From positions 6,357,559-6,421,558 of the forward strand of contig NC_054744.1 of assembly GCF_018143015.1 (NCBI RefSeq): DNA of 64,000 nt, in the 5' to 3' direction. This stretch comes from Lytechinus variegatus. Lineage: Eukaryota > Echinodermata > Echinoidea > Temnopleuroida > Toxopneustidae. How positions within the stretch are numbered: position 1 is the stretch's first letter; every line of letters begins with the position of its first letter. The position numbers were made by a program, and so were the translations under genes. The notes beneath the pieces are model-generated. The model saw only the letters and a program-made list of their open reading frames with translations. It did not search any database and was not told the origin of the DNA. This document shows, piece by piece, positions 63,774 to 64,000 of the stretch.

Positions 63774-64000
63774 CACTGTAAAAACTGCGGTGTTAAAACT
63801 GACACCAATTGGTGTTAATAGAGGACCACACCCTGAGGTGTTAAAATTACACCCTAGAGATTAAACATAACACCAAAGAGTGTAAATGTAACAACAAAAG
63901 GTGTTGTAATAACTCCTATAGGTGTAAAAGTAACACCACCAATTTAACAACGGTGTTAATTAACTGGTGTTGTCCTCTATGTACACCGGTTAACACCACA
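63774..64000. mobile_element. GGTGTT/AACACC fold-back MITE, cut by window end
   Basis: CACTGTAAAAACTGCGGTG, then nearly base-for-base the sequence of 39781-40015, with scattered single differences and small indels. Its right end lies at or beyond 64000. Confidence 0.8.

Noticed and set aside
1..64000. CRISPR array, bacterial operon or prophage
   Set aside because: No regularly spaced direct repeats with unique spacers; introns, LINEs and SINEs show a eukaryotic genome.

Overview
This window looks like nuclear DNA of an invertebrate deuterostome, most probably a sea urchin or other echinoderm. Two multi-exon genes have small exons (68-240 bp) and kilobase introns with GT-AG borders. Both strands carry very many fold-back (MITE-like) elements, tRNA-derived SINEs with (ATT)n tails, CR1/Jockey-type LINEs and long microsatellites. 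I see no bacterial features. The organism is inferred from gene types and repeat style, not from any database comparison.

Layout: (1) 590-19510, plus strand: a SWEET/SLC50 sugar transporter. A promoter-like stretch is followed by exon 1 (911-978), then exons at 13110-13233, 15455-15616, 17295-17414 and 19343-19510. The short exon expected between the first two was not found. Its introns hold a Tc1/mariner-like fold-back, a nearly intact LINE with one frameshift, a piggyBac-like element with TTAA target duplication, and a transposon carrying arrayed nuclear-receptor DR1 motifs. (2) 19.5-35 kb: no convincing gene apart from one weak candidate terminal exon; mostly repeats, including a palindromic 'ccgaa' array, an 'attcgg'-rich element with terminal inverted repeats, a LINE nested in an older repeat, and a tRNA-Met-like SINE. 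(3) 35581-36465, minus strand: an intronless cholesterol 25-hydroxylase-like membrane di-iron enzyme of 294 aa with all three histidine boxes. (4) 37-46 kb: repeats, including a hAT-like element with an 8-bp target duplication inserted in a second copy of the DR1-array transposon. (5) 47418-57389, possibly to 60511, minus strand: a TNF-receptor-superfamily gene. Nine exons join in one reading frame (810 residues without the N-terminus). The ectodomain resembles EDA2R/EDAR and is present twice as a tandem duplication of an exon triplet. A transmembrane helix and a long tail without a recognisable death domain follow. (6) 57.4-64 kb: MITEs, an 85-bp near-perfect palindrome, and AACACC/GGTGTT fold-backs.

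The three genes are unrelated in function (sugar transport, sterol or lipid hydroxylation, receptor signalling) and do not form an operon or pathway. The most unusual points are the duplicated receptor ectodomain, the DR1 arrays inside a mobile element, and several fold-back families that share a CCWGG-like 5-bp target, with repeated nested insertion at the same position of one host element.
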